A stretch of 47,126 nt of DNA from Mycobacterium neglectum. Its GTDB lineage: Bacteria > Actinomycetota > Actinomycetes > Mycobacteriales > Mycobacteriaceae. The notes beneath the pieces were generated by a model. That model made no database searches and had not been told where the DNA came from. It worked only from the letters and a program-made list of their open reading frames with translations. Positions within the stretch are counted from its first letter, which is position 1. The number at the start of each line of letters is the position of its first letter. Positions 1 to 8,667 of the stretch are shown one piece after another. A program made the position numbers and the translations under genes. The stretch spans positions 1-47,126 of the forward strand of contig NZ_NVQE01000044.1 in the NCBI RefSeq assembly GCF_002591975.1. The letters are read 5' to 3'.

Positions 1-64
1 CCGCCCGGCTCCTCAAAGTGACGACGAGCAAGTCCGACCACGCCACCAGAGCCCGCATCCCCAA

Positions 65-124
65 GCGCGCACAATCACATGAGGCAACGAAACCACCCTC
101 GCGCGCATCTTGACATGAGGCAAC
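65..124. repeat. Imperfect direct repeat, 36-bp period
   Basis: A 24-bp stretch at 65-88 returns at 101-124 with 20 of 24 bases identical. The shared 3' part is ACATGAGGCAAC (77-88 and 113-124) and the shared 5' part is GCGCGCA. It lies just beyond the 3' end of the adenylation/acyltransferase gene, and no gene is visible in bases 1-169. A shorter pair, AAAGTGAC, occurs at 15-22 and 152-159. The function is unknown; remnants of a mobile or regulatory element are possible. Confidence 0.5.
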
Positions 125-169
125 ACGCTGTGGTCTGTGACAACTGAAACCAAAGTGACAGAAGAGATT

Positions 170-2692
170 TCAGATTTGGCTGACAGTTCTGCTTCGGGTT
201 GATGGGTCAGAGCGCAGCGAACTGAACCGGCCACGCAGCCCGCGGCGCAGCACCGTCACCACATAGGTGAGCAGCACCCCAACGGCCAGTGACGCGAGGA
301 CTCCGACGGCAGGGTGGCCCTCGAAAAGCGCATAGACCTGGTAGTGGACCAGATAGGTGTACAGCGACGCCTCCGCAAGCACCCCGATTGGCACCGTGAG
401 GGTGGCTGGACAACGGATCGTCGGCACCCAGATGAGCAGGAGCAGTCCGACCATCACCGTCACGTCACGCAGTGTGGTGCCGAAATAGCCATGCAGGCTG
501 ACGATCAGGACGACGGACACCGCGACGCGTTGCAGCGTCGTCGTCGCTTTCGACGCCGCCCAGCCGATCGCGAAGAACCAGAAGGCCAGCATGGTGAACC
601 ACGCGTCGCGGCCGAGATCCAGCCCGAGGATGTCATACCTCAAAGCCAGACCGATGACGAGGAACACGACGGCGACAGTGAACGGAAGACGGCGTTCGAG
701 ACGATCCATGAACGGCAGCCAGAACACCAGCGCCAGCACCACGAGTGTCCACACCAGTACCTCGACGAACCACAGCCGCCCCGCGGTCATGCTGTCGTGC
801 GGACCGAGAAACTTGTTGGCCAGCAACAGATTGGTCCACGTGTAGTGGTCGGTCAGCAGCAATGCGATCACGACCCACAACACCGATGGCACCGCGATCC
901 ACGCGATCGTGTTACCCAGATGCCGCACGCGGTCGTTGCGCGGAACCGGCGTGAGGCAGAAGCGGCCGAAGTTGTACCCGGCCACGCCAAGGAGAATGTG
1001 CGCGCCACCCCACAACTCGAACAGCTCGGCGTGCGATCCGACGATGAGCACGATTGCCGCGGCACGGAGCGCGACGCTGGTTTCCAGGGTCGCCAGCCAA
1101 CTGCGGCGCGCCGGCTTCGAGAAGCTTTCGAGCTGCCGGATCGGCATGTTCTGCCAGTCCGCGGGCAGCTGACCGATTGCCCGTTCCAGCCGCACTGTCA
1201 TCGTGACGTACGACAAGGAGTTGCCGCCGAGGTCGACGAAGCTGGCCTCTGGATCGAGCGTGCCCGCGTCGACCTGTAATACATCGGCGAACAACCCGTG
1301 CAGGTCCGTCGCCTGGGGCTGATCGGTGATACGCGCCAACCGGCGCACTGTCTCGTAATCGGGCTTGCCCGATGGCAGCAGCGGCAGCTCCTCGACCCCG
1401 ACCGCGCGGACGGCACCCGCAGGTAATCCCGCCGCCTCGGCCGCCGCGCGCTGGACTTCGCGGTCCTCCTGCCCACCTGCGGTGGCGACCACGATGAGGT
1501 CGTCGTCGCTGGTGCAGAACGCCGGCATGCCTTGACGGCGCAGTGCGGCCTCGACCTGCTGGAGATCGATGCGCAGGCCGTACATCTTGACGAATCGACT
1601 GTTGCGGCCGACCACCTCGTACAGTCCGTCGGGGCAAAGCCTGGCGAGGTCGCCCGTCCGGAGAGTTTCGACCGTCTTGCCAACTGCCAGATCGTCGGGC
1701 CCATGCGCGTAACCCATCATCACGTTGGGGCCGCGGTAGACCAGCTCGCCGACGTCGTCGGCCCATCCGTCCAGTGGTTCGATCGTGAACGACCCGCCCC
1801 GTATCGGTCGGCCGATCGTATTCGGCCGGGACAAGGCGAGTTCTGGTGGCAGGTAGGACATCCGGGCTGTTGCCTCGGTTGCGCCGTACATCACGAACAG
1901 TTCGAAACCCGCCTTCTGCGCGAGTTCGGCGAATCTAAGAACGCGCTCGGGTGGCATCCTGCCGCCGGCCTGGGTCACGTACCGCAGGTGGGGCAGGTCC
2001 GCGGCGTCGAAGCCGACGCTCTCGAGTAGTTCGAAGGTGTACGGTACCCCCGCGAATGACGTTCCGCGGTGCCGGCGGAAAAGCTCCCAGAACTCTTCGT
2101 CGACCACCGAGCGGTCGGTCAGAATCAGGCCTGCACCCACCGCCAGGTGACTGTGAATCACCGAAAGTCCGTAGCAGTACGACATCGGCAGTGTTGTTGC
2201 AGCCCTGTCGGTTTCGCGGATACTGAGGTATTCGGCGATAACTGCTGCGTTGTCGACAAGATTGGTGTGCGACAGTCGCACCAGCTTCGGAGAGCCCGTG
2301 CTGCCCGACGTTGACATCAGCAGGGCGAGGTCGTCGTGCAGTGGGCGTTCGTCCTGGAGCCGCGAGGGCGGCGACATTCCACCTGCGTGGCGATGGTGGA
2401 TGCCGCGATCGTCGATGACGATGTCGGGCGCGTACCTCTCTTCGATCGCGGTGTGGTCGCGCCGCGCATCGACGGGCAGCACCACATGCTCGGCTGCCAG
2501 TGCGCCGAGATAGTGCACCAGCGTGGGGATGTCATTGCGGGTTTCGAGAAGTACGAGGCGGCGTGGTCCGGCGAGGGTCTGCGCGGTCTCGGCGACCCTA
2601 TCCGCGAGTTCGCGGTACGTCAGCTGCGTGGTGTCGGTGAGCACCGCGACACGCTCGCCGTGGCCACGCAGATGCGCGATGAGCGCACTCAC
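170..2692 (-). CDS. Adenylation-carrier-acyltransferase 3 fusion protein
   Basis: Three parts can be seen in 840 residues. Residues 1-450 are an AMP-forming adenylation domain: P-loop STSGSTGSPK at 127-136, YGATEA at 269-274, TGDL near 347, and the catalytic lysine in PSGKPDY (K443). Residues 465-510 are a carrier domain with the phosphopantetheine serine in LGGNS (S492). From about 535 there are roughly ten membrane segments opening like acyltransferase family 3, with R543 and H554 (RAAAIVLIVGSH). The core-4 region reads FAGVPYTFELL, as in acyl-CoA ligases, without the FDxS aspartate that anchors amino groups, so a carboxylic acid rather than an amino acid is the likelier substrate. By inference the protein activates an acid, holds it as a thioester and passes it to a membrane or exported acceptor. 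The GTG start overlaps the ATPase stop (GTGA), so it is the last gene of the iron-box operon. Acceptor and substrate are unknown. Confidence 0.85.
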   Translation of the reverse strand: MSALIAHLRGHGERVAVLTDTTQLTYRELADRVAETAQTLAGPRRLVLLETRNDIPTLVHYLGALAAEHVVLPVDARRDHTAIEERYAPDIVIDDRGIHHRHAGGMSPPSRLQDERPLHDDLALLMSTSGSTGSPKLVRLSHTNLVDNAAVIAEYLSIRETDRAATTLPMSYCYGLSVIHSHLAVGAGLILTDRSVVDEEFWELFRRHRGTSFAGVPYTFELLESVGFDAADLPHLRYVTQAGGRMPPERVLRFAELAQKAGFELFVMYGATEATARMSYLPPELALSRPNTIGRPIRGGSFTIEPLDGWADDVGELVYRGPNVMMGYAHGPDDLAVGKTVETLRTGDLARLCPDGLYEVVGRNSRFVKMYGLRIDLQQVEAALRRQGMPAFCTSDDDLIVVATAGGQEDREVQRAAAEAAGLPAGAVRAVGVEELPLLPSGKPDYETVRRLARITDQPQATDLHGLFADVLQVDAGTLDPEASFVDLGGNSLSYVTMTVRLERAIGQLPADWQNMPIRQLESFSKPARRSWLATLETSVALRAAAIVLIVGSHAELFELWGGAHILLGVAGYNFGRFCLTPVPRNDRVRHLGNTIAWIAVPSVLWVVIALLLTDHYTWTNLLLANKFLGPHDSMTAGRLWFVEVLVWTLVVLALVFWLPFMDRLERRLPFTVAVVFLVIGLALRYDILGLDLGRDAWFTMLAFWFFAIGWAASKATTTLQRVAVSVVLIVSLHGYFGTTLRDVTVMVGLLLLIWVPTIRCPATLTVPIGVLAEASLYTYLVHYQVYALFEGHPAVGVLASLAVGVLLTYVVTVLRRGLRGRFSSLRSDPSTRSRTVSQI

Positions 2693-3732
2693 GTGAACAC
2701 CACTCCGGTGCCCACCACCTCGATACGCACCTTCGCGTCGATCGATGGCGGTTCGAGGCTGGCCTGGCGTACGACGATGGGTTCGATGTCGCCGGCAGGA
2801 TCGATGGTCAAAAGCACATCGTGGCCGAGAAATTCGACAGCCAGCACTTTGCCGACACCGTTCAAATCGCCACTGTCCGAAACGACTTTCGCCACCAGCT
2901 GTTCGGGCCGCAACAACAGTGTTCCCGGGCCGTCCTCAGCGCGCACCGCCACCCGTCCGATCGCGCAGTCGGCCATGCCGGATGACACCACGCAGGGCAG
3001 CGTGATGCTGTCGCCGAGGAACTCGGCCGTGAACCGGTCATTGGGCTGCCGGTACACGAACTGAGGTGAGCCGACCTGAGTGAAGCGTCCTTCGCGCATC
3101 ACCGCGACCTGATCGGCGATCGACAGCGCCTCCTCCTGATCGTGGGTTACGAGCAGCGATGTGATGCCGGTGTCGGCAAGCAACCCGGCGACCACCTTTC
3201 GGGTGGATGCGCGTAGCCCGGTGTCAAGCGCACTGAATGGTTCGTCGAGCAACATCAGCACCGGTTGTCGGGCGAGCGCACGGGCCAACGCGACGCGCTG
3301 CTGCTGACCGCCCGAGAGCTGATGTGGGCGGCGGTCCGCGAATGACGCGTTGAGCGAGACGGTTTCGAGCAGTTCGCCGACACGGCTGCGTACCTTGTCG
3401 CGGCCTTCGCCGCGAATGCCGTAGGCGACGTTCTGGCCGACGGTCAAGTGGGGGAACAATGCGCCGTCCTGTGCGACGTAGCCGACGCTGCGCAAGTGCG
3501 GTGCCACCGCACGGTCCGGGCTTGCGATCTGGCGGCCGTCGAGGGTGATCGTGCCGTCGCCAGGCGTCTCGAAGCCGGCGATGAGCCGCAGCAGCGTCGT
3601 CTTTCCACAGCCGGAAGCGCCGACGACTGCGGTCAAGCTGCCCCGCTCCAGCTGCAGGTCGATGTGGTCGAGTACGACGTGGCCGTTGAACGACTTCGCG
3701 AGTCCCCGAATGTCGACCATGGCTTCGGTCAT
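2689..3732 (-). CDS. Fe(III) ABC transporter ATPase (FbpC-like)
   Basis: This is the ATP-hydrolysing subunit of a ferric-iron importer. The 347-residue protein has Walker A GASGCGKTT (38-46), signature LSGGQ (139-143) and Walker B LMLLDEP (159-165). A C-terminal TOBE-like region follows, as in the FbpC/PotA/CysA group. The D-loop SALD and the H-loop (VTHDQEEA) are intact. It starts with ATG inside the permease stop (ATGA overlap) and ends inside the start of the adenylation/acyltransferase gene. The iron assignment rests mainly on the neighbouring binding protein and the upstream iron box; the ATPase alone would also fit a sulfate or polyamine system. The names fbpA-C are avoided as symbols because in mycobacteria they denote antigen 85. 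Confidence 0.9.
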   Translation of the reverse strand: MTEAMVDIRGLAKSFNGHVVLDHIDLQLERGSLTAVVGASGCGKTTLLRLIAGFETPGDGTITLDGRQIASPDRAVAPHLRSVGYVAQDGALFPHLTVGQNVAYGIRGEGRDKVRSRVGELLETVSLNASFADRRPHQLSGGQQQRVALARALARQPVLMLLDEPFSALDTGLRASTRKVVAGLLADTGITSLLVTHDQEEALSIADQVAVMREGRFTQVGSPQFVYRQPNDRFTAEFLGDSITLPCVVSSGMADCAIGRVAVRAEDGPGTLLLRPEQLVAKVVSDSGDLNGVGKVLAVEFLGHDVLLTIDPAGDIEPIVVRQASLEPPSIDAKVRIEVVGTGVVFT

Positions 3733-5306
3733 AGCGAGGCCACCTTCATCGATTGACGGAAGAGCAGGACGGTCACGGGTACTGCCAGCAGCACCAACAC
3801 CGTTGCGTACGGCGCGGCGGCCGCGTAATCGAGCTCGCTACTCCACGACCAGAACATCATCGACAGCGTTCGGGTGCCGGTCGGTGCCAGCAGCAGCGTC
3901 GCGGTCAATTCGGTTGCCACCGCGACGAATACCAGCGATGCGCCCGCCGCCGCGGCGGGCGCGGTGAGCCGCAGTGTCACGCGGAAGAACGTCTCCGACG
4001 GTGAAGCGCCGAGCGACCGGGAGGCCTCCTCGAGGCTCGGTGGGACCTGGGCCAGGCCGGCTCGAACGTTGACCAGTGCGCGCGGCATGAACAGCAGGAC
4101 GTAGGCGAACACGATCAGCGGCACGCTCTGGTACAGCGGCCGGGCGTAGTGGATGGCGACTGTGACAAGCGCCAGCGCGGTGACGATGCCCGGCAGTGAG
4201 CTGGTGACATAGTTGGCGCCCTCGACTGCGCGGGCCAACAGGCCGTTGGACCGCACCGCGACCCACGCGACGGGGAAGGCCAGTACCGTTGTGATGATCG
4301 CGGCCGTTCCGGCCAGCCCGATGGTCTGGGCGAGCGAATTGCCGAGTTCGGCGAAGTCCCACACCTCGGTACCACCGATCCACAGCCAGCGCAGTAGCGT
4401 CCACATCGGAACGCCGAGCGAAAGTGCAGCCAGACCGACCAACGCCCCCAGCGCGGGGATTGTGCTGTAGCCCAGTCGGTTCGGGGTGGCGGCCCGGGGC
4501 GCACCAGAGCCGATCCTGGCGAATCGGATCTTGCCGCGCGCGGCCGCCTCGACGCTAAGCAGCACCAGGCACAGCAGCACCAGAACACCGGCGAGCATGC
4601 TGCCCGCCGCACCGTCGAAGGTGACCTGGAACTGCTGGAAGATCGCGACGGTGAAGGTGTCGAAGCGGATCATCGCGAAGGCGCCGAATTCGGAAAGCAA
4701 GTGGAGGCCGACGAGCAGTCCGCCGCCGAGGACCGCCAGTCGTAGCTGCGGCAACACGACGCGGATGAACACGCCTAGCGAATCCGAACCGAGCGCACGC
4801 GCAGATTCCTCCACGGCGGGATCGAGCCGACGCAGGGTCGCCGCGACGGGCAGATACATGAAGGGGAAATACGACAGCGTGGTGATCAGGACTCCGGCAG
4901 GTAGCCCATGGATCGAGGGGATCACGCCGACCCAGGCGTAACTGTTGACGAACGCCGGAACAGCCAGCGGCGCAACGAACAACGGACGCCAGAAGCCCCG
5001 GCCAGGAAGGTCGGTACGTTCCGTCAGCCAGGCCAGGCCGACACCGATCAGCACGCAGAGCGGCACCGTGATGCAGACCAGTGCGACGGTGTTGATCAGC
5101 AGCTCACCGACCCGCGGTCGGACTACCAGTTCGTAGGCGCGCGTCCACCCGACCGACACCGTGCCCCACACCACGTAACCGAGTGGAATGCAGGTGGCTG
5201 CGACCAGAATCGCGACCGTCGCCGAGACCAGCGGACCGGGCCTCGCGGTCGCCTCAGACCGCGTGGACTCCGCAGTGGGTACCGGAACGGGGGGAGCAGC
5301 AGTCAC
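3729..5306 (-). CDS. Fe(III) ABC transporter permease, fused two-domain (FbpB-like)
   Basis: The 525-residue membrane protein carries two consecutive binding-protein-dependent permease domains with about twelve hydrophobic segments, as in FbpB/SfuB iron permeases. Both domains have the cytoplasmic EAA loop that docks to the ATPase: EESARALGSDSLGVF in the N-terminal half and EEASRSLGASPSETFF in the C-terminal half. The GTG start follows the TAG stop of the binding-protein gene with no gap, and the 3' end overlaps the ATPase start by four bases. The three transport genes therefore form one translationally coupled unit. A single fused permease fits ferric-ion systems better than the split permeases of most other imports. 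Confidence 0.9.
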   Translation of the reverse strand: MTAAPPVPVPTAESTRSEATARPGPLVSATVAILVAATCIPLGYVVWGTVSVGWTRAYELVVRPRVGELLINTVALVCITVPLCVLIGVGLAWLTERTDLPGRGFWRPLFVAPLAVPAFVNSYAWVGVIPSIHGLPAGVLITTLSYFPFMYLPVAATLRRLDPAVEESARALGSDSLGVFIRVVLPQLRLAVLGGGLLVGLHLLSEFGAFAMIRFDTFTVAIFQQFQVTFDGAAGSMLAGVLVLLCLVLLSVEAAARGKIRFARIGSGAPRAATPNRLGYSTIPALGALVGLAALSLGVPMWTLLRWLWIGGTEVWDFAELGNSLAQTIGLAGTAAIITTVLAFPVAWVAVRSNGLLARAVEGANYVTSSLPGIVTALALVTVAIHYARPLYQSVPLIVFAYVLLFMPRALVNVRAGLAQVPPSLEEASRSLGASPSETFFRVTLRLTAPAAAAGASLVFVAVATELTATLLLAPTGTRTLSMMFWSWSSELDYAAAAPYATVLVLLAVPVTVLLFRQSMKVASL

Positions 5307-6323
5307 CTACAACAAGCCCGCCTTCGTCATCAGGTCGGTCACCTGCTGGGAGTTCAGCGTCGACGGGTCCACCGCCGGTGCCTGCAGCGTGTCCAACGGC
5401 GGCAACGCGGGATTGGCGGGCACACCGCTGGCGACCGGATACTCGAACGAGGTGCCCTTCTCCAGCACCTCCTGGCCCGCCTTGCCGGTGATGAACTTGA
5501 TGAACTGCTGGGCCTCGTCCTTTTTGTTGCTGGATTCGAGGACGCCGCCGCCGGACAGGCTCACGAAGGCGCCGGGGTCCTCGTTCTTGAAGTAGTGCAG
5601 CGCCGTATTGGCGCTCATCTCTTTGGTTTTCGACTGATCGCGGAACCAGTAGTAGTGGTAGATCACGCCGCCGTCGACCTCGCCTGCGTTGACCGCCTTC
5701 AGCGTGGCGATGTTGTCGCTGTAGAGCGTCGCGCCGGACTTCATCGCCGCCAGCCACTTCGCGGCCTCGGCCTCACCCTTGAGCTGCAGCAGCGCTGCGA
5801 CGATTGCCTGGAAGTCTGCCTTCGTCGGCGGCGCGCCCCACCGGCCCTTCCACTCGGGTGACTGAAGGTCCAGCAGCGATTTCGGCAATTGCTCGGGGGT
5901 CAGCCTGGACGTGTTGTAGACGAATACGGTGCTGCGCGCTGCCACACCGGTCCACTTGCCGGTGGCCGGGCGGTACTGCTCCGGAACCTGATCGAGGGTG
6001 GCCGGGTCGAGATCGGCGAACAGTCCGGCTTTTTCGACCGCCGCCATGGCCGGCGAGTTCTCGGTCAAGAACACGTCGGCGGGCGACGCATCGCCCTCGG
6101 CCACGAGCTGGTTACCGAGTTCGGTATCGCCGCCCTGGCGATACGTGACCTTGATGCCGGTCTCGTTGGTGAACGCGTCGATCCACTCTTTGGTCAGCGA
6201 CTCGTGCTGAGCGTTGTAGATCAGTAGCTCGTCGCTCTCGCTCGAACCCGAGCATGAGGTCGCCGCAAGCACCACGGCTGCGGTCGAAACGAGGGCGGCG
6301 ATCCGGCTCCAACGGGGGCGCAT
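5307..6323 (-). CDS. Fe(III)-binding lipoprotein (FbpA-like)
   Basis: This 338-residue extracytoplasmic binding protein captures ferric iron for the permease/ATPase encoded after it. A signal peptide ends in a lipobox (ATSC, lipidated C24). The mature part begins LLIYNAQHES, matching the FbpA start YNGQHKE, in which the histidine binds iron (H40 here). PADVFLTE near 81-88 is typical of the family. The adjacent tyrosines in YHYYWFRD (Y222, Y224, Y225) correspond to the tyrosine pair that coordinates Fe(III) in FbpA/FutA. The ATG start lies 34 bases from an iron box, so repression by IdeR with iron is expected. It is the first gene of a four-gene operon. Confidence 0.92.
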   Translation of the reverse strand: MRPRWSRIAALVSTAAVVLAATSCSGSSESDELLIYNAQHESLTKEWIDAFTNETGIKVTYRQGGDTELGNQLVAEGDASPADVFLTENSPAMAAVEKAGLFADLDPATLDQVPEQYRPATGKWTGVAARSTVFVYNTSRLTPEQLPKSLLDLQSPEWKGRWGAPPTKADFQAIVAALLQLKGEAEAAKWLAAMKSGATLYSDNIATLKAVNAGEVDGGVIYHYYWFRDQSKTKEMSANTALHYFKNEDPGAFVSLSGGGVLESSNKKDEAQQFIKFITGKAGQEVLEKGTSFEYPVASGVPANPALPPLDTLQAPAVDPSTLNSQQVTDLMTKAGLL

Positions 6324-6356
6324 CCAGGCGGTCCTTCCCGCGCCGACCCGGCGCTT

Positions 6357-6375
6357 TTAGCTGAGGTTTACCTAA
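6357..6375 (-). promoter_or_regulatory. IdeR/DtxR-type iron box
   Basis: The plus-strand sequence TTAGCTGAGGTTTACCTAA matches the mycobacterial IdeR consensus TTAGGTTAGSCTWACCTAA at 16 of 19 positions, including both outer TTAG/CTAA arms and ACCTAA. It lies 34-52 bases upstream of the iron-binding lipoprotein start, where bound IdeR-Fe would block transcription. It is about 155 bases from the divergent haemophore gene, so joint control of that gene is possible but less certain. Confidence 0.8.
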
Positions 6376-6529
6376 ATGAACATACCCTGCCCTGTGTCGC
6401 CCCGGTGCGGCCCGATCTTTCTTCCGTTCGTCATGCTCAGAGCGGGTTTCTCGACGCGCATGCTGCGGGTACGTTGGCTCTGAAGTCGGCGGCGACCTGA
6501 TCCGTCGGCACCGACCTTGAGGACACTGA

Positions 6530-6922
6530 ATGAAGAAGTCAGCTCACCGCCGACAGTCGCGCGTCATTTCAATGGCCGCCGCTTGTGTGCTCGGGGTCTC
6601 TGCAGCCGTGTTCACCGCGCCCGTGGCTACCGCCGCCGACTGCACCGCCAGTGGGCTCAGCACGGTCGCGGGGGGTGTGCTGGCCGAGGCGGGCGGCTAC
6701 CTTGCCGGCCACCCAGGTGCCAACAACGTGTTGACCGCCGCCGCCACGGAGCCACCGGATGTGGCGCGCGCCAATGTGCGGGGTTACTTCACGTCCAACC
6801 CCGGCGAGTTCCTCGACCTCCGGCGGATCGCTGCTCCACTGCAGGACCTGCGTAACCAATGCGGCATCGCGGTCAGCCCGGGGCAGCTCGCGACGCTGTT
6901 CGACACGATGTCCGGGGCCTGA
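6530..6922 (+). CDS. Secreted haemophore-like haem-binding protein (MHB/Rv0203 family)
   Basis: The 130-residue protein has a Sec signal peptide cut after about residue 35 (PVATAA) and a roughly 95-residue mature domain. Two cysteines (C38, C111) probably form one disulfide. The pattern TASGLS...GGYLAGHPGANNVLT...ANVRGYFTSNPGEFLDL...PLQDLRNQCGIAVSP is that of the mycobacterial haemophore haem-binding domain, of which Rv0203 is the known example carrying haem to membrane transporters. A GAGGA site lies seven bases before ATG. It is divergent from the iron-import operon, which strengthens an iron-acquisition role. No MmpL-type haem transporter is visible nearby. The family call is firm from the pattern; haem binding itself is inferred. 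Confidence 0.8.
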   Translation: MKKSAHRRQSRVISMAAACVLGVSAAVFTAPVATAADCTASGLSTVAGGVLAEAGGYLAGHPGANNVLTAAATEPPDVARANVRGYFTSNPGEFLDLRRIAAPLQDLRNQCGIAVSPGQLATLFDTMSGA

Positions 6923-7006
6923 TCTCCGCGGCGGGTGGCCGATGAGTTTCGGTGGCGCGGGTAGTCGATCTCTCTAGACGAGATCCGGCACATCGAAGGG
7001 AAGCCG

Positions 7007-7708
7007 ATGACTACTGAATCGACGGCGACGGTGGGGAAGCCCCCCGTCGTCGATGGTCAGACATGGCGCGCCGCACTGGATGATCTTCGGCGCCGGGAGA
7101 AGGCGGTGACGCGGGAACTTGATGCGATCGCGGCGGCACGCCGGCGGCTGCCGATGGTCGAAATGGACGACTACACGCTGATCGGTGCGAACGGCCCGAT
7201 CCGGCTTGTCGACGTCTTCGATGGACGGGCGCAACTCATCGTCTACAACCACATGTGGAACGACGGCGCCGAATGGCAATGCGGTGGCTGCACCAGTTTC
7301 ACCTCGCAGTTCACCCGGCTCGATTTTCTCGACAATTACGATGCCCGCTTCGTGATCGTGACCAACGGGCCCATCGACGAGGCGCTGGCCTACCGGGAGA
7401 AGGTCGGCAACCAGATGGACTGGTACTCGTCGGCCGACAGTTCGTTCGGTGCGGATGTGGACGCCGCACCCAACGAGGGGTTCGGGGTAAACGTCTTCCT
7501 GCGTGACGGCGAGACGGTCTACCGGACCTGGCATACCAACGGTCGCGGTGTGGAGCAGCTCAGCTACACCTTCGGGTTGAAGGACATCCTCCCGTGGGGG
7601 CGGCAGGAGGAGTGGCTGGACTCACCGGAGGGGTGGCCGTCGCGGCCGACGTACTCGGGATGGTTGGACAGCCCCGATGTCGCGCGGCTCTACGGAAACG
7701 GCGGCTGA
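7007..7708 (+). CDS. DUF899 thioredoxin-like protein
   Basis: The 233-residue soluble protein belongs to the DUF899 group, predicted dithiol-disulfide oxidoreductases of thioredoxin fold. An N-terminal helix (WRAALDDLRRREKAVTREL) is followed by the strand-loop LIVYNHMW and a CxxC-like motif WQCGGCTSF around residues 90-98. The C-terminal half has FGVNVFLRDGETVYRTWHTNGRG, the part of the family's fold that follows the conserved cysteines. The substrate of the family is unknown. A 6-bp hairpin (6967-6985) lies just before the gene. It ends 18 bases from the convergent DUF1206 gene and seems monocistronic. Confidence 0.85.
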   Translation: MTTESTATVGKPPVVDGQTWRAALDDLRRREKAVTRELDAIAAARRRLPMVEMDDYTLIGANGPIRLVDVFDGRAQLIVYNHMWNDGAEWQCGGCTSFTSQFTRLDFLDNYDARFVIVTNGPIDEALAYREKVGNQMDWYSSADSSFGADVDAAPNEGFGVNVFLRDGETVYRTWHTNGRGVEQLSYTFGLKDILPWGRQEEWLDSPEGWPSRPTYSGWLDSPDVARLYGNGG

Positions 7709-7726
7709 CCACTCGTCACGTGTGTC

Positions 7727-8545
7727 TCACATGCGCCCGAAGCGTGCGCGCACGAAGCTGTAGGCGCCGAACGCCGCGATGCCGAGTGCGGCCACGATGA
7801 GCAGGAACTTGCCGAACGGGGCGTTGCCCAAAGCCTTGACCGCCGCATCGATGCCCGACGCCTTCGATGGATCTGCCTGCAGTGTCGCGACGATCACCAG
7901 CACACCCGCGCCGGCCAGCACCAGACCCTTCGCCGCGTAGCCGCCGACGCCGACGGCGTTGATTCCAGTGCCGCCCGACACCCGCAGATCCTTCAAGAAC
8001 TTCTTCGAAGCACCCTTGTAGACGTGATAGCCACCCACCCCGATGAGCCCGAGTGCGACCGCGATGAGAAGCGCCTTGCCCCAGCCCGATTGCATCAACT
8101 GCGCACTCATTCCGCTGTTCTGCTGACTGCTCTGCTGACCGCTTCCCATCGCGAAGCGCGCCGCCGACAGCGCGATGGAGAAATTCACGATCGCCAGCCC
8201 GAGAGACTTGGCGCGTTTCCAGGCCGGGGTGTCGTCCTGGCTGGGCCCGGAACCCTCGCCGGGCTTGGAGCCGACGATGGCTTCGGCCACCCGCCACAAG
8301 CCAAGCGCGACAAGGCCGACCGCGGCCACCCAGAGGATCACGGTGCCGCCGGTCTGACTGGCCAACTCAGCCAGCGCGCCGGACTGATCGGCGTTGCCGC
8401 CGGACCCTAAGGCGATGCGCACGATGATGTAGGCGATCAGCAGGTGCAGCACGCCGCTGGTGGCGAAGCCCGCCCGCGCGGCGTATTCGAACGCGTCGTT
8501 GTCGGTCGCACGATCTGCCGCGCCGTTCAGGGTCTTGTTGGCCAT
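7727..8545 (-). CDS. DUF1206 membrane protein
   Basis: The 272-residue integral membrane protein holds three copies of the DUF1206 unit, each a pair of membrane helices. The copies begin near FEYAARAGFATSGVLHLLIAY, near AKSLGLAIVNFSIALSAARFA and near GGYAAKGLVLAGAGVLVIVA. The family is common in actinobacteria and has no defined function. ATG at 8545 is preceded by a G-rich stretch, and no hydrophilic domain is present. It is convergent with the DUF899 gene and divergent from yraN, with a 122-base shared promoter region. Confidence 0.85.
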   Translation of the reverse strand: MANKTLNGAADRATDNDAFEYAARAGFATSGVLHLLIAYIIVRIALGSGGNADQSGALAELASQTGGTVILWVAAVGLVALGLWRVAEAIVGSKPGEGSGPSQDDTPAWKRAKSLGLAIVNFSIALSAARFAMGSGQQSSQQNSGMSAQLMQSGWGKALLIAVALGLIGVGGYHVYKGASKKFLKDLRVSGGTGINAVGVGGYAAKGLVLAGAGVLVIVATLQADPSKASGIDAAVKALGNAPFGKFLLIVAALGIAAFGAYSFVRARFGRM

Positions 8546-8667
8546 GCCGTTGCAGTACCCCCCTTTTGACGGTGACGAAACTTATCGGGCTGTGGATGAA
8601 TCGGCGATTGGGGATAGGTGCGAGCCGACGGGTGCACATTGTCGGGGCCACCCCGCACGGTAACGCC

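Noticed and set aside
314..1279. Open frame opposite the acyltransferase domain
   Set aside because: Its composition (histidine, glutamine, arginine, aspartate repeats) is that of an antisense reading of a membrane-protein gene.
6967..6985. Terminator between the haemophore gene and the DUF899 gene
   Set aside because: The stem (GATCTC/GAGATC) is only six base pairs with a 7-base loop and no U-tract, too weak to call.
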